A stretch of 64,000 nt of DNA, from positions 2,666,001 through 2,730,000 of the forward strand of contig NC_003281.10 in assembly GCF_000002985.6 (NCBI RefSeq). Direction: 5' to 3'. A program made the translations under genes and the position numbers. The notes below the pieces were generated by a model. It worked only from the letters and a program-made list of their open reading frames with translations, was not told the DNA's origin and ran no database searches. Source of the stretch: Caenorhabditis elegans. Its lineage: Eukaryota > Nematoda > Chromadorea > Rhabditida > Rhabditidae. Positions 34,941 to 47,800 of this stretch are shown piece by piece (position 1 is the first letter of the stretch; the number at the start of each line of letters is the position of its first letter).

Positions 34941-37900
34941 ATGGCGCCATCTCCAACTGCAGAACTTGAGGATCAAATTCTGGGAAGTTAGTGGATTTTT
35001 TTTTCGTAAAAAATTAAGGCAGGCATACCTACGTGCCTGCCTACCGCCTACGATCAAAAAAAAAACGATGAAAATTCCAGAAATCGCAACACTTTTCGAA
35101 GAAACTCTGAGTAAGCAGCCACCGTCGAATATTGTCGAACTATGGAAGGAACACGTTGAAATTCGGCGGATTCTTAATGATGTTATCAGTATTCAGGCAA
35201 AACTTGGTGATACTGATGAGCGATTAGCTAATTCTAAGTGAGAAATTGGAGAAAATCGGAAAAAAAACCCCCCGGGAAATGTGAACATTTCGTCTTAAAT
35301 TACTTCTAATTTGGAAAAAAAAATTGATGGGAAAGCCATTGAATGGGCGGAGCTTAACTGTTTTCAGATCATTTTTAAGATGAAACAGATGCAAAAATAT
35401 ATCAAAAATTAAATTTTTTTTGAATTTTTTTAACTACTAAAAATTGCAAAAAACACCAATAAATTTGAAGAAAAACCTTCTAAAAATTTCTTTACAAATA
35501 TCAAAAAATACTAAAAAATTTAAAAATAATGATAAAGAAATGCAAAAAAAAAAAATTTCAAAGAATTTCAAAGAATATCAAAAAAGTTTTTTTTTTTTTT
35601 TTTTTTTTTTAATTTTTAAATTTTTTTTTTATAATTTTTTTTTAGTGAAAAAATGCCAATTTAGGCCCCGCCCACATATTGGCTTAGTTTTTAAAAATGG
35701 AAAAAAATTTTTCAAAAAATACTTTAAAATTTCAAATTTTTTTAACCTTAAAAATTCTTTAAAAAAATCCTAAAAATTGCACAAATTGCAAAAAATCCTA
35801 AAAATAAAAAAAAATTCTTTTAAATTCTTTTAAAAGTTCAATAAATTGCAAAAACAAAACCTTTAACATTCAAAAAAAAATTGCAAAAAAATCTAAAAAT
35901 TGCAAAAAATCCTACAAATAAAAAAAACCTTCAAAATTCTTTTAAAAATTCAAAAAATTGCAAAAAATTCTAAAATTTTCAACAAAAAATCCTTTAAAAT
36001 TCTAAAAAAAAATTGCAAAAAAAAAATAGAAAAAATGCAAAAAAAATTCTAAAATATTTTTAAAAATTACAAAAAAATCCAAAATTTCAGACGAGACGCG
36101 GATTCAATAAAAACATTTCTTGCGTGGGCGGATGGAGTTGGAATTGCTCGAAATAATGTGACAATTGGAAGTACAAAAACTGCTGGGCTGTCACTTCAGG
36201 CAACTGGGTACATTTTTCCATACATATATAATCAAAAAAATTTTTTTCGATATTTCGAAAATCGAAAAATCGAAACAAAAAATTCAATTTTTAATCAACT
36301 TTTGTTGATAATAAAATTAGAAAAAATATACTTGTTTTTTCTAAAAATTAGAAAATTGACCACTATTTAAATTTTGAAATTTTGGTAATTTCTCCTATTG
36401 TTAGAAAAAAAAATCATACGTTTTCTAGAGTTTTTCCCGTAATTTTTGATAATTTTAGAAATATTTTTACTTAATTTTTCGATTTTCCCTCTTTTTTTAA
36501 TCGAAAAATGTTTCGTTTTTACTTTTTTCTGGAAAAATCTAATTTTTTAAAGGATTAATCTCATTTTAATCCTTTTTTATATTCCATGAAAGAAACCGAA
36601 AAATCAAAATTTTAAATCGAAAAAATTTAGTTTTTCAAATTTTCGGTTTTCTCTGAAATTTTTTTTTTCAAAATTTGAAAAAAAAAATTTGCTTTAAGTT
36701 TTCGCCATTTTTCTTCTTTTTAGAAGACATTTTTTCATGTTTCCTTATGTTTTTTCTCATCAATATTACGGGTACACAATATTCAAAGAATGCGTATTGT
36801 ACAACATATTTGACGCGCGAAATATGACTATATCTCGTAGCGAAAACTACAGTAATCCTTAAAATGATTACTGTAGCTCTTGTGTCGATTTACGGGCTCT
36901 GTGGCATTTGATTTTTATTCTATTTTCCTTCGTTTTTTGTATTACTTTCTCATTTTTAGCTTAATTTTATTATTTCATCGATATATAAATGATTTTAATT
37001 AATTTCAAAAATCGAGCCCGTAAACCGACACAAGCGATGTCTAGCTACAGTATTCATTTAAAGAATTACTGTAGTTTTCGCTACGAGATATAGTTATATT
37101 TTTTGCGCGTCAAATATATTGCACAATACGCATTCTCGGAATTTAGTGTTCCCGTAATATGAACAACATTAGATTAAAAATCGAATTTTATCGTAATTTT
37201 CTGAAAAATTTTTGCTTCGGTTTCAAAAAAATTGAAAAATCTTAAAATAATTTTTCTAAAATAAATTGCAAAGAAACCAAAATTTCCAATTCCAGACCAG
37301 GGGTGTGCGGCAAATCTCAAAATTTGCCGAGCTCGGCAAATTCGGCAAATTTGCCGTGCTTAACAAACTCGGAAAATTTGATACTTTTTGATGTTTTTTG
37401 GAGCACCAAAACTACTGAAATCTTAACACTCATCTGGTTTCTGAATAAGTTCCGTGTAGTATGTCTGCTTAAGCATCAAAATAACGCAATTTTGTGTCAT
37501 TTTACTAAATTTTTGGCGAAAAAATCAATGGTTTTAGTCAAATTTTTGACGTGTGCGGCAAATTTCGAAATTTGCCGCACACCCCTGATTCCAGACCAAT
37601 TCCAAAAAGTCATATAGTCGCTCGTGTTTCCTCATTTTTTTTTCTTATCACTATAACCAAAATTCGGTTAAAAACAGAAGTTTATGGTGATTTTCTGATT
37701 TTTTTTTGATTTTTTGGTTTTTGAGGTTAAAAAAATCGAAAAATTTTTAAACCGTAAAAAAGTGAAAAATAATTTTAAAAAAATACTTTTTTTTAATTAC
37801 GAAGAGTTGCAATTTTTCCTTAAAAAAAAGGAAAGAAAAAAGAAATTTAAAAATTGTTTTTTTTTTCTGAAAAACATTATGAAAACCTTTTGATTTTTTA

Positions 37901-40900
37901 TCTAAAATTAAATTAAATTTACACCGTTTTCATCAAAGAATTTTTTCACATTTCAGACCAATTCCAAAAAGTCATATAGTCGCCCGTGTCCCCCGCCACG
38001 CAATGATCACTCTGGACCTCGCAAAAAAATCTTCACTTCTGAAAAAAGCCTTCGAAAAAGATCCGATAGTCGGTGGAATGGATAATGTCGGTCTCGCACT
38101 GTTCCTCGCATGTCAATGGATTCAAAATGAGAAATCAAAATGGAAATCATACATTTCAATTCTTCCAACAACATTTCCCACACCACTTTTCTACTCGGAA
38201 GAGCAACTTCTCCAGTTGAAGCCATCACCGATATTCGAAGAAGCTATCCTGTTCTATAGAACAATTTCTCGGCAGTTCTGCTATTTTTTGTTGGCCATCG
38301 CGAAGAACAAGATCTACGAAGCGGCACAGAGACGAAAAGATGCACGGAATGCGATGGAAACTCCGATTTTCTATAATGTTCCGTTTAACGTCGCGAATTT
38401 CACGCCGAAGCTGTATTTCTGGGCGGTTGGAGTTGTGACGACAAGAGTTAATATGGTTCCAAGTGAAAATCAAGTTGGAGAAGATGGAAATCCGGTTATT
38501 GTAAGGGAATATTGATTTTTAAAAAGTACTAAATTTTTTAAATTGGACATTTTCAAAATAAATTAAAAAATCTTTGAAAAATCTCGATTTTTTTCATTTT
38601 TCTGAAAAAATTGACACAAAAAGTTCCGAAAATTTTAATAAACAATTTTTTTTTTTGGGTTTAATCTGAAAATTCCCTCATTTTTTGCTTTTTTAAAATA
38701 CATTTTCATCAAAATTTTGATCCTTTTGATGAAAATGTGAAAATTTTCGTAATTTTCCAATTTTTTTTCAGAAAAAATTCAAATTTTCGTAATTTTCTAA
38801 CTTTTTTCACAAACATTCCAAATTTTCGTACTTTTTTGTTTAAAAAATCCTTAAATTTTGGCGATTTTCTTTAATTTTTTCGTAAAAATTCACTTTTTCG
38901 AATATTTAGGCCAGAAAAAATTGAAAAATGAAATAAACAAATATAATTTAATTTTAACTAGAAAAAACCGAAAAAAAAAACTGATTGATTTTTATTAGGA
39001 AATCAATTAATTTCTATAATTATGAAGAATGATAAAATTTCTTTTTTTTTTCAGTTTTCAAAAAAAACATTTTCGCAGAAATTCTTGCTTTTACGACTTT
39101 TCTTCAGAAAAATTGATACTTTTTGTATTTTTTACCGTTAAAATAACGAAAAAAAATTGCAAAAAAAACTCCAAAATCTCTAAATCAATTTTTTTTTTCG
39201 TTATTTCTGTTTTTTTCTTTACAAAAATTAAAGTTTATTTGATAAGTCAATAATTTCGATGCTATTTTTCTCAAAATTGTTTCAAAATTTAAAAGTTAGA
39301 AAGAAAATTCAAATTTTTTTTTTCAAAATTAAAAAAAATTCGATTTTCGAAAAAAAATCTAATAAAAAGTGTTTTTTTTTCAGATTCCAGCATTAATCCC
39401 AGTGCTAGATATGGCGAATCACGAAAATGTGCTCACAGATGTGCTCACTGAGCCAATTGAAGATCTTGTATGCTATTCACCAGAAGAAGAATGTGCAGTT
39501 ATAACAAGTCATTGTGATGTAAAAGCTGGAAATGAAGTTACAATATTTTATGGATGCCGTAGTAAAGGAGAACATTTACTTCATAATGGATTCGTACCAA
39601 TTTATCACGGAAAATTCGACGTTTTAAAGCTGAAAATTGGAATTCCGAAGACTGATAAGACGTTGGATGCGAAGAAAAAATTGATTCAGAAATTTGTGAA
39701 AAAAGTCTATTGTGCTGGAAATATTTTCCATGTTGATCTTTATAATGTGAGTTTTGTACCGATTTTCGGAACGGCGGTCGAAAAATTAAAATATAAAATT
39801 TTTTTTTTTTTTTTCAGTGTAAAAATATGCGAATTTCTCTAAAAATCCGCTTTTGTTAATTGAAAATTCAAGAATTTTAGAGAAATTTGAATTTTTTATA
39901 GTAGAAATTGAAAAAGTTAGATTTGAAAAAAATTCGAACTTTAAATATAAGAAAATTTGTATATAAAAAACCAATTTTTAAAATAAAATAAAATTTTGAG
40001 CTGCAAAATTCCAGAAATTAGTTACTTTTTAATTGAAAATTTATCAATTTTCAATTTTTAGTTAGAAATTTTGATATTTTTTGAATTTTTCTAGTTGAAT
40101 TGGAAAGAAATTTATAAAAATTTAAAAATTTCCCGATTAAAAAAGTTATTATTTGTGCTAAAAAATAAAATATTTAAAATCAGAATTTCAGATGGAAAAT
40201 TTTATTTTTGGTGAAAAATCCACTTTTTCGAATATTTAGGCCTAAAAAATTGTAAAATTAAATTAACAAATGTGTGTGTGTTTTTTTTTTAATTTTTTTA
40301 ATCTTCAAATTTGTAAAAATTTGATTTTTAAAAAATCGTCTTTTTTTGAATTTTTTAGTATTGAAAAAAGCAAAAAAAAAAAATTTTTTTTGAGTTTTTA
40401 CATTTTTTCTAGCCTAAATATTTGACAAAGTGGATTTTTTTAACGGAAAAATTGAAGAATCTAACGAAATTTGAGGAACTTTTTGAAAATAATTTTTTGA
40501 TAATTTTTAAATTTTTAGCAAAAAAATCAGGATATTTTCAAATTAAATTCAAAGTTTTACTTTTAAACAAGTAAAATTTTCGGAATTAAAAAAAAAATAC
40601 TTTTTTGAAAAATCTAATAATGTTTACTTTTCGTCAAATTTTTGAATTTCAATATTTCAAATTGAAATACTATTTTTTTCCAAAATTTTTACATCAACAA
40701 TAAATAATTCTAAACCTGAAAAAAATCTCAATGAAATTAGAATTTTCCAAAAGATTACTGTAGTTTGACTTACAGTACCACGAACAACCATTCCCACTGG
40801 ATCTTCTAATGTTCGCAGCGATTTTCGTCTCCACAACACCCACCGAAGAAGCCGTTTCAGCACCGGAAAACCGTAAAAAAGGATTGGAATTTTTGAAAAC

Positions 40901-41057
40901 TCGCTTTTCACTGCTCAAAAGATCTTATGAATCGTCATTTGATGCATCAAAACTCAAAGAAATTGGAATTGATGGAGATTCGGCTCGCCTAAAGTCTGCG
41001 GAGCTCGATATTCTACAATTGGCTCTGAATTACTGTGAAACGCTGGAAAAACAATAA
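34941..41057 (+). CDS. set-27: SETD3-type SET domain protein (histidine methyltransferase family) SET-27
   Basis: Six exons: 34941-34986, 35081-35237, 36091-36207, 37957-38500, 39384-39746, 40776-41057; 502 residues. The whole length aligns with SETD3-like proteins: N-terminal helix region, FLAWADGVGIARNNVTI, a long iSET insert (GMDNVGLALFLACQWIQNEK ... TTRVNMVPSE), the SET core LIPVLDMANHENV and IFYGCRSKGEHLLHNGF, then a RuBisCO-LSMT-type substrate-binding half. The AdoMet/catalytic motifs NH and FYG are present. Human SETD3 methylates actin His73. The Asn that helps hold the target His (N in TTRVN) is kept, but the SETD3 Trp in LIPLWDM is Leu here. The name set-27 is from memory. The gene begins two bases after a trans-splice-like acceptor. 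Confidence 0.9.
35240..36090. other. set-27 intron 2, A/T-rich
   Basis: A/T runs with a single isolated CCCCGCCCACATATTGGC box near 35664, resembling the upstream tandem array, and a long T tract near 35590. No gene is seen. Confidence 0.55.
36774..37150. mobile_element. Foldback element, CTACAGTAAT family (copy 2)
   Basis: The same arm words as the copy at 23.1 kb (AATGCGTATTGTACAACATA, TTTGACGCGCGAAATA, TCTCGTAGCGAAAACTACAG) and the inverted partner ending near 37145. It inserts an extra TGACTATA relative to copy 1. It lies in set-27 intron 3. Confidence 0.9.
37300..37588. mobile_element. Foldback element with GGGGTGTGCGGCAAAT ends, set-27 intron 3
   Basis: The ends are CAGGGGTGTGCGGCAAAT and ATTTGCCGCACACCCCTG. 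Both flanks carry ATTCCAGACC, i.e. a duplicated target of about 10 bp. Internal GGCAAATTTGCCG words add smaller palindromes. It is non-coding and MITE-like. Confidence 0.85.
37589..37635 (+). repeat. Decoy copy of set-27 exon 4 acceptor and first 30 exon bases
   Basis: TTCCAGACCAATTCCAAAAA plus GTCATATAGTCGCTCGTGT repeats, with only a few changes, the acceptor and the start of exon 4 (37951-37996). Used as an exon, it would run in frame at first and then into A/T-rich intron. It is a partial duplication about 360 bp upstream of the true exon. Confidence 0.85.
38530..39383. other. set-27 intron 4, A/T-rich
   Basis: Only A/T-rich sequence with recurrent AAATTTTCG words. No gene or structured repeat is recognised. 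Confidence 0.55.
39750..40775. other. set-27 intron 5, A/T-rich
   Basis: A/T-rich. The acceptor GACTTACAG at 40767-40775 gives the required phase for the last exon. Nothing else is recognised. Confidence 0.55.
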
Positions 41058-41126
41058 TTATAGGCCTCTTTGGGGATTTTGTTGAATTTTTTGATTTTTT
41101 TGATTGATTTTATTGATTTTATTTAC

Positions 41127-41680
41127 AAAGGGCTTCTAGGCTCAGGCTTAAAAACTCGCCTACCTGCCTACCTACAGGCAGAAAATGTGCTCCGCCCCAA
41201 ACAGTTGGGTCCCGTTAAGAATTTAACGGCAAAACCGGAAATTGGAATTTTTTTCGCCAATTTTCGAGCATTGTTTTTTTTCAACGATTTTTGTACTTAA
41301 AAATCATCTAAAAAAATGGAAAATTTAAAAAAACGAAAAAATCTTGAAAATCGACGAAATTTGTCTTATTTTTGATTATTTTTACGTCGAAAAATGCTTG
41401 AAAATTGCATTTTTTCGGTGTTTTTGATAAATTTTTTGTCAAAATCGATGAAATTACCAATTTTCATGCATTTCTCATGTTATTCCATCAATTTCGGCAT
41501 AAAAATCATCAAAAAACGATAAACTCTTAAAAATTGGCAAAAACATTCAAATTTCCGGTTTTGCCTCCAAATTCCTAACGAGACCCAACTGTTTGAGGCG
41601 GAGCACTTTCGATTCGCCGTGGAGCGCATTTTCTACCTGTAGGCAGGCAGGTAGGCACTATCTTGGAAGCCCCACCACCT
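41127..41680. mobile_element. Palindromic foldback element downstream of set-27
   Basis: The arms contain CCTACCTGCCTACCTACAGG, GTGCTCCGCC, CAAACAGTTGGGTC and GGCAAAACCGGAAATT, repeated in inverted order at the far end. It is about 550 bp and non-coding. Related CCTGCCTGCCT fragments are at 20.65, 35.03, 47.92 and 48.98 kb. It begins only about 70 bp after the set-27 stop, so it may be transcribed in the 3' UTR. Confidence 0.85.
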
Positions 41681-41859
41681 GAAACTTTAAACCTTTACTG
41701 CATGATCATCTGTTTGCTCAAAAAGTTTTGTTTGTTTTTTTTTTTAATTTTTTATTGAAAATTTTGAAGTCTTTTTTTTCCGAACCCGACGACAATTTAA
41801 AACAATTTAATTTAAAAATTACAAAATAAATAAATTAAAATAATTATTCCTCGTGCTCA

Positions 41860-44800
41860 TCAAGCAATGCTCTCACGAATCGGAGCTTCCATCATTCTTC
41901 CGCCCCCGCCCCCGCGTTGCTTCCATGTCCACGTATGAAATTGTTCGTGTCCTCCAGTTGTCCATCGATCTTCTTTTGGAACTATTCGAGCCAAATTATG
42001 ATCGGAATTCGAGTCGACGAGAGTGTAGCGAGGGTGACGGGAGGATTGGTTTACCTGGAAATTTGGGAAATTTCGAAAAAATGGGGAAATCGCGCTCCAT
42101 TGCACTCAAAATACAGGTTTTTAGGAATTTTTGGCGGCAGGACGATGCACCATAACATAGAATTCCGTGAATTTGAATTTACGTGCGTAATGCAATTACG
42201 CTCCAATTAGAGTAATTCTCACGTGGTACCAGGTTGTCCCATTACGGTTTGATCTACAAAAAATGCGGGAACTTTTTTTCCCAAAAAAAGGTGTTCTTAA
42301 CCATGCGAAATCAGTTGTGAACTCTGCGTCTCTTCTCCCGCATTTTTTGTAGATCAACGTAGATCAAACCGAAATGAGTCACTCTGGCACCAGCTTTCTC
42401 AGTATTAAGTACATAATGCAAACGCGCTCCAATTAGAACATGGTGTTTTGTGAAATTTTCAGTGTTTGTCTGTTTTCAGTACATAATGCAAGCGCGCTCC
42501 GCTGGAAAAATGTATGTCTGCAATTTTTGCATCATATCTTACGAGCAAATTTTATGATTTCGAATTTTGGGCGGGTGGAATGCAAGTGCGCTCTAGTAGA
42601 TATATTTTTTCACTCATTGCACCATGTCCTTCGTGCAAAATTTTGAAAGGCATTATGCAAATGCGCTCTAATTGAACAAAGCGTTTTTGTGGAATTTTCG
42701 TGAAATTTTCGAATTTTTTATTAGTTTATTTTTGAAATTCCAGAATTCCCAGCTGATCATCAAATTTTAGGTGCAAAATCGATTTTTCCAATAAAATAAT
42801 TTTTTTTTAAATTCAAACTAAATTTAAATTTCTCTAAAACTGCAACCATGCCCCATCGCACAACACAACTCACCACGACATTTCCCTGCGACGGTGCAAT
42901 GAAAACCGAAATTTCAGAACCGTGATACGAGATGCTCGTTCTTGACGGGTCGTCACCATTTGACGATTGCCGTTCTGCGGTCGACTTGTTTCCAGAATAC
43001 CCAGAACCTGAAAATTTGCATTTTTGTTGCAAAATTCGAATTCAGCACGTTTTTAGCTTTCAAATGACCCCCATATTGGCTAGGTTCGAACAAAATTGAG
43101 AAAAATTGGGTCTCGCCACGAAATTTTCAGTTTAAAGGCGCATGAGTGGGTGAATTTTCAACATAGGCCTAGCTTAGCCAATATGAGGCTTATTTGAAAG
43201 CTCTCAGTGAGCTTAATTCAAAAATCTTAACGAAACTCGAAAATTTAGGTCCCGCCACGAAAACCGTAATTTAAAGGCGCATAAGCTGGCCAGTTTTCAA
43301 AATAGGCCTAGCCTAGCCGATATGGGGCTTATTTGAAAGCTCTCAATGAGCTGAGTTCAAAAATCTTAACATTTCCGACCAAAAACTCACTTATAGTGGA
43401 GGATGGCGGCTGTGGCTGACTGAGCCATACCCATTCATTTGTCTCTTCCTGTCTGGAATTTGAGCCCGACGATGAGGATAACCGCGAGAAAAATGGTACC
43501 ACGAGTTGCTCATACCTGTAATAATTTCAGGTTTTCCAGTTTTTACAAATTTCTTTTATAACTCACCCCTTGAACGCTGCGGATCTCCGTACAAATGAAA
43601 TAAATAAGAAAAGTATAATTAATCCGATAATTGTGAGCACAAAAATGTGAAATGGGATGGATGGAAGTGAATCGGAAGGTGCTATGGTAGTTGAGAAGCT
43701 TGAATCCAGGTCAGTGGCTGAGGGGACTAGAAATTAGTTGAGTTAGGCCACGGCCACGTTGCAGAGAAGCACGTGGTGTCAGAAAGTTTCATTGCGGTTT
43801 GATCTACAAAAAATGCGGGAATTTTTTTCCAGAAAAATTGTGACGTCAGCACACTCTTAACCATGCGAAATCAGTTGAGATGTCTGCGTCTCACCTCCCG
43901 CATTTTTCGTAGATCAAAGCGAAATGAGACTTTCTGACTCCACGTGGAGAAGGAGTCTCAGGCGATGGTTCGATTTTGCGCGTCAAATCTGATGTATTGT
44001 GTACGTAAATCCTTTTTGATTAAAAAATGAGAAACTCCAAATTTTACGCGCAAAATACCTTAAAACACTAATTTTGCGCTTTAAATGTAGTGTACAATGT
44101 CCGCTATTCCAAATTTCACGCTCAGAATAAGGAAATTTAGCTCAAAACTGATTTTGCGCGTCAAATCTGGTGCATTATGCCCGCAACTCTTTTTTGGAAA
44201 ACGAACAAATCAAAACACCACATTTTACGCACAAATTGAGAGAAATTGTTGAAAAACTAATATTTGCGCGTCAATTATAGTGCATCATGTCCGCAATTCC
44301 TTTTTAATGCAAAAAAAAAGAATAAAACACTTTATTCCACGCGCAACACGTGGTGTCAGAGCGTCTCATTTTGGTTTGATCTACGCAGATCTACAAAAAT
44401 GCGGGAGAAGAGACGCAGATTTTTAACTGATTTCGCATGGTTAACAACGTGCTGACGTCACATTTTTTGGCAAAAAATTCCCGCATTTTTTGTAGGTCAA
44501 ACCGTGATGGGACAGTCTGGCACCACGTGGCGCAAGTTTAAAAAATGTCACGAAAGCCCTCAAAAAATTTAAATTTTTCATGAAAATTATACAATTTTTA
44601 ATTTTTGATTTTTTCGAAATATAGGTCGCCTCGTAGGCATTTTCAGTGCCTACAAGACAAAATTCAAAAAAACTTACAAGAATTATTGATTTTAATAGGC
44701 ACATTGAGTACGGTAACCGCTAACGCGGCAGGCGATGCTCCATTAATTGTAGATGCACATTGTGCAGAACTTTGTAGAGATATCTCAACAACCGGTAGAG

Positions 44801-47800
44801 GCCAATTCTCATCAATTGCAATTACATGAACTTTTGAAGCATGATGTGACACTGCAAGTGCTCTTTCATTATCCGAATGAGCCGACATTTCGAAATATGA
44901 AGAATCCAGGTCATTTAGTGGCTCCCACGTGGCATCTGAATAGCTGACACTTGCGAAAATGGAGCATTGTTGATAGAGCTTTGTTAGTGACTTTGAATGA
45001 GCAATTTCCACTTTGAAGAAAGCCGGAGAGAAGAGAATCGGCAGAATTCGGAAGCTTGTGTCACAGATCGGACGAGCCGAGAGCCCTGTTGTGCTCACTT
45101 CTTTATTTTGGACTGAAATGTTCTCAGACACAAGATCCATTGATTTTTTCGCGTTTCTGACGATTAATCTGCAAGAAGATTTGAAATTTGCGCGGGAAAT
45201 GTGGTACATTGTCACATTGTCAAAATTTTTTTCAAAAAAATATTTTTCTAAAAAAAAACAGCTTTCATCAGAACCGAATTTTTTCCCTGATTCCAAAAAT
45301 ATCATTTTCACATCATTCCATACAAAATTAGCAAAGTTACGAGCGTTTTTGCTCACTGCGACGAGAGAGCGGAGGGCGCAGAGAAGACAGACACGCTCGC
45401 TGTCTGCGTCCTCCACTCTCTCGTCTTGGGGTGCAAAAACTCTCGTAACTCGCTTTGTTTAGCATTTGAAAACATGAAAATTGTATTTTTAGAATCAGAA
45501 AACCAAGGTGGTTCGGAAATAAAATATATAAATTGATTTAAAATTTTTTAATTTTTGATTTTTTCGGTTTTTTTTTTTCATTTGAAAATCATGGGAAAAT
45601 CAAAATCTGTTCCCTCTATATAAAACAAATCTTCCCAATTCTCCGCAGAGAAAATTCCCGTTCAAAAGTTGTTCTCTCTTGTGAAAAGTCGGATTGAACC
45701 ATGTTTTCGCGGCCGAATGGTCTAGTGGTATGATTCTCGCTTTGGGTGCGAGAGGTCCCGGGTTCAATCCCCGGTTCGGCCCATTCTTTTTTGTCGTATT
45801 TTGTGACTCATCGATTCACCATGTCCCAAAAAAACTCACTTAGCAAGCCCAACATTCTCTCCAATAACTTTTGCTCTTCCTTCATAAAACTTGACATTTG
45901 CAACAGTTCGATTGGAGATTTGCAAGGTGTTATGCACAATATTCGTGACATCAAATAATATACTTTTATGTGATGATAAATATAATTGATCTCCTGTTTT
46001 AATATCTTCAATCCATAAAGACGCAAGTACTTTCACATGAGAATGTTGGAATCGATTAACACAAGCGAATTGCCTAGCTGCCCGTGATCTTTTGACACCT
46101 CCACCCAATGGAAGATCCCTCCAAAACCCGACTTTCCAATTTTTTATCGTTGAAAGTGTCGAGCTACTCATCCAAATTTTGAGCGGAAGTTTTGGAAACC
46201 AGACTCGAAATGAGTAGGTCGTTGTATATCTAAGATAGTGTGCATAGACTTGAGCATCTGAAGATCCATTTGATTCAGAACCATCTAGGTATACTGATGA
46301 GCAAGTTGGTGAGACTTTGATAATGTTTGCATCGGAAGAAATACAATGAGATTGGGTTGTGACGTCTTCTGCTTTTGCACCAATGGATATGGTGAAGATT
46401 CGGAGGGATGACGTCACTTGGATCCCAGATATTACCGCCAGATTCATGAGTTCTTTTCTCTGAAAAATTGGAGATATAGGTTTAGGCGTAGTCTTAGGCT
46501 TAGGCCTAGGCTTAGGCTTACACGTGGTGCCATTAGGGTTTGATCTACAAAAAAGCGGGATTTTTTTGCCTAAAAAAATGTGACGTCAGCACGTTTTTAA
46601 CGTAATAAGCTGAAAACTCTGAGTCTCTTCTCCCACATTTTTTGTAGATCTAGGTAGATCGAGCCGGCATGAGAAAACTTCGGCTTAGGCTTAGACTTAG
46701 GCTTAGACTGAGGCTTAGGCTTAGCAGTCACTAAGGCTTTTGTAGGAAAGTAGTTATTTCTGCTCTTAACATACGTGTCTTGACGTTGTTTTTTTTTGCG
46801 CGTGAAATGTGATGTATTGACTCCGCCCACAAGTTACCTTCGGCACAATAACAACTGCGGCAACTTCATCCGCGATAACGCTAAACTTGGTCGCAACTTT
46901 ATGATCATCTGGTGGGGGTTCCGAGCTTTTCGGGCCCAGGATCACATGCCAGTGAAGAATGACGTCATCCTTAATCGCGTCAGTTGATGATACCATTTTG
47001 ATAAGAATAGCCACGATATTGTCATTAAACCTGTAAAAGTTATCTTGAGTATGCATTTTTGCGTGACGGTGTATACCCGGTCATTCTTTCTTTCGGTGTG
47101 CAGACAAGTGAGGTGTAGAAGAATGGTCGGCTGGCTGAGGAGACTCGAATTGTCCAGTTGGAGCTTGTCGGGTAGACGGTTTCGATGCTCATTCGGGAGT
47201 CGACCCAGAGTCTGGAAATTCAAAATTGCGCGTCAATTATGGTGTTTTAGGTCTGCAAACTTTTCAAAAAAAAAACTCAATACATCATATTTGACGCGCA
47301 AACTCGATTCAACTTGCTCGTCAAGTATGATGTTTTAGGTGTGCAATATTAGCGCAAAACGTTTACAATCATTTGCGCGTCAAATATGGCGAATTGAATC
47401 TGCACTGCACAGTTCTGCAATTATCCTGGCCTGCTACATGAGTGCCCAATGCATCATAATTTACGCACAAAAATTCAAATGTCACCTAATTTCCATTGGC
47501 TGTGTTTCATTTGCCCAACTTTTGACGTGAAGAAACAATGTTTGCATTGAATTTTGAGAAAACGCCTGGCTCGCCGTAGATAGTAGTGTTACTGATCTGA
47601 AAATTTGAATTACTTTTTTAAAAAATTCTAGAGAATTCCAGACGTTTCTGTAGCGTTGGCGAGCCAATCGATTTTCTGTTTGGCGATTCGGGAGTTGACT
47701 TCAATCAAATGTTGTGGTAGATCATGGAAGTTTTGATCACATTTTTCGGATACAGTATAGGAGACTGAGAGCACACTTGTTCGATTCTGATCCACTGGGA

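Noticed and set aside
41853..42155. Plus-strand frames over the last tmem-132 exon
   Set aside because: Antisense to the conserved TMEM132 C-terminus; no independent evidence.
45013..45462. Plus-strand frame opposite tmem-132
   Set aside because: It runs antisense over a well-supported tmem-132 exon and a foldback element and has no start context.
46942..47223. Alternative frame MNFQTLGRLPNEHRN over a tmem-132 exon
   Set aside because: The frame that splices in phase on both sides reads LWVDSRMSIETVYPTSSNW and ends at a GTATAC donor; the longer frame is out of phase.
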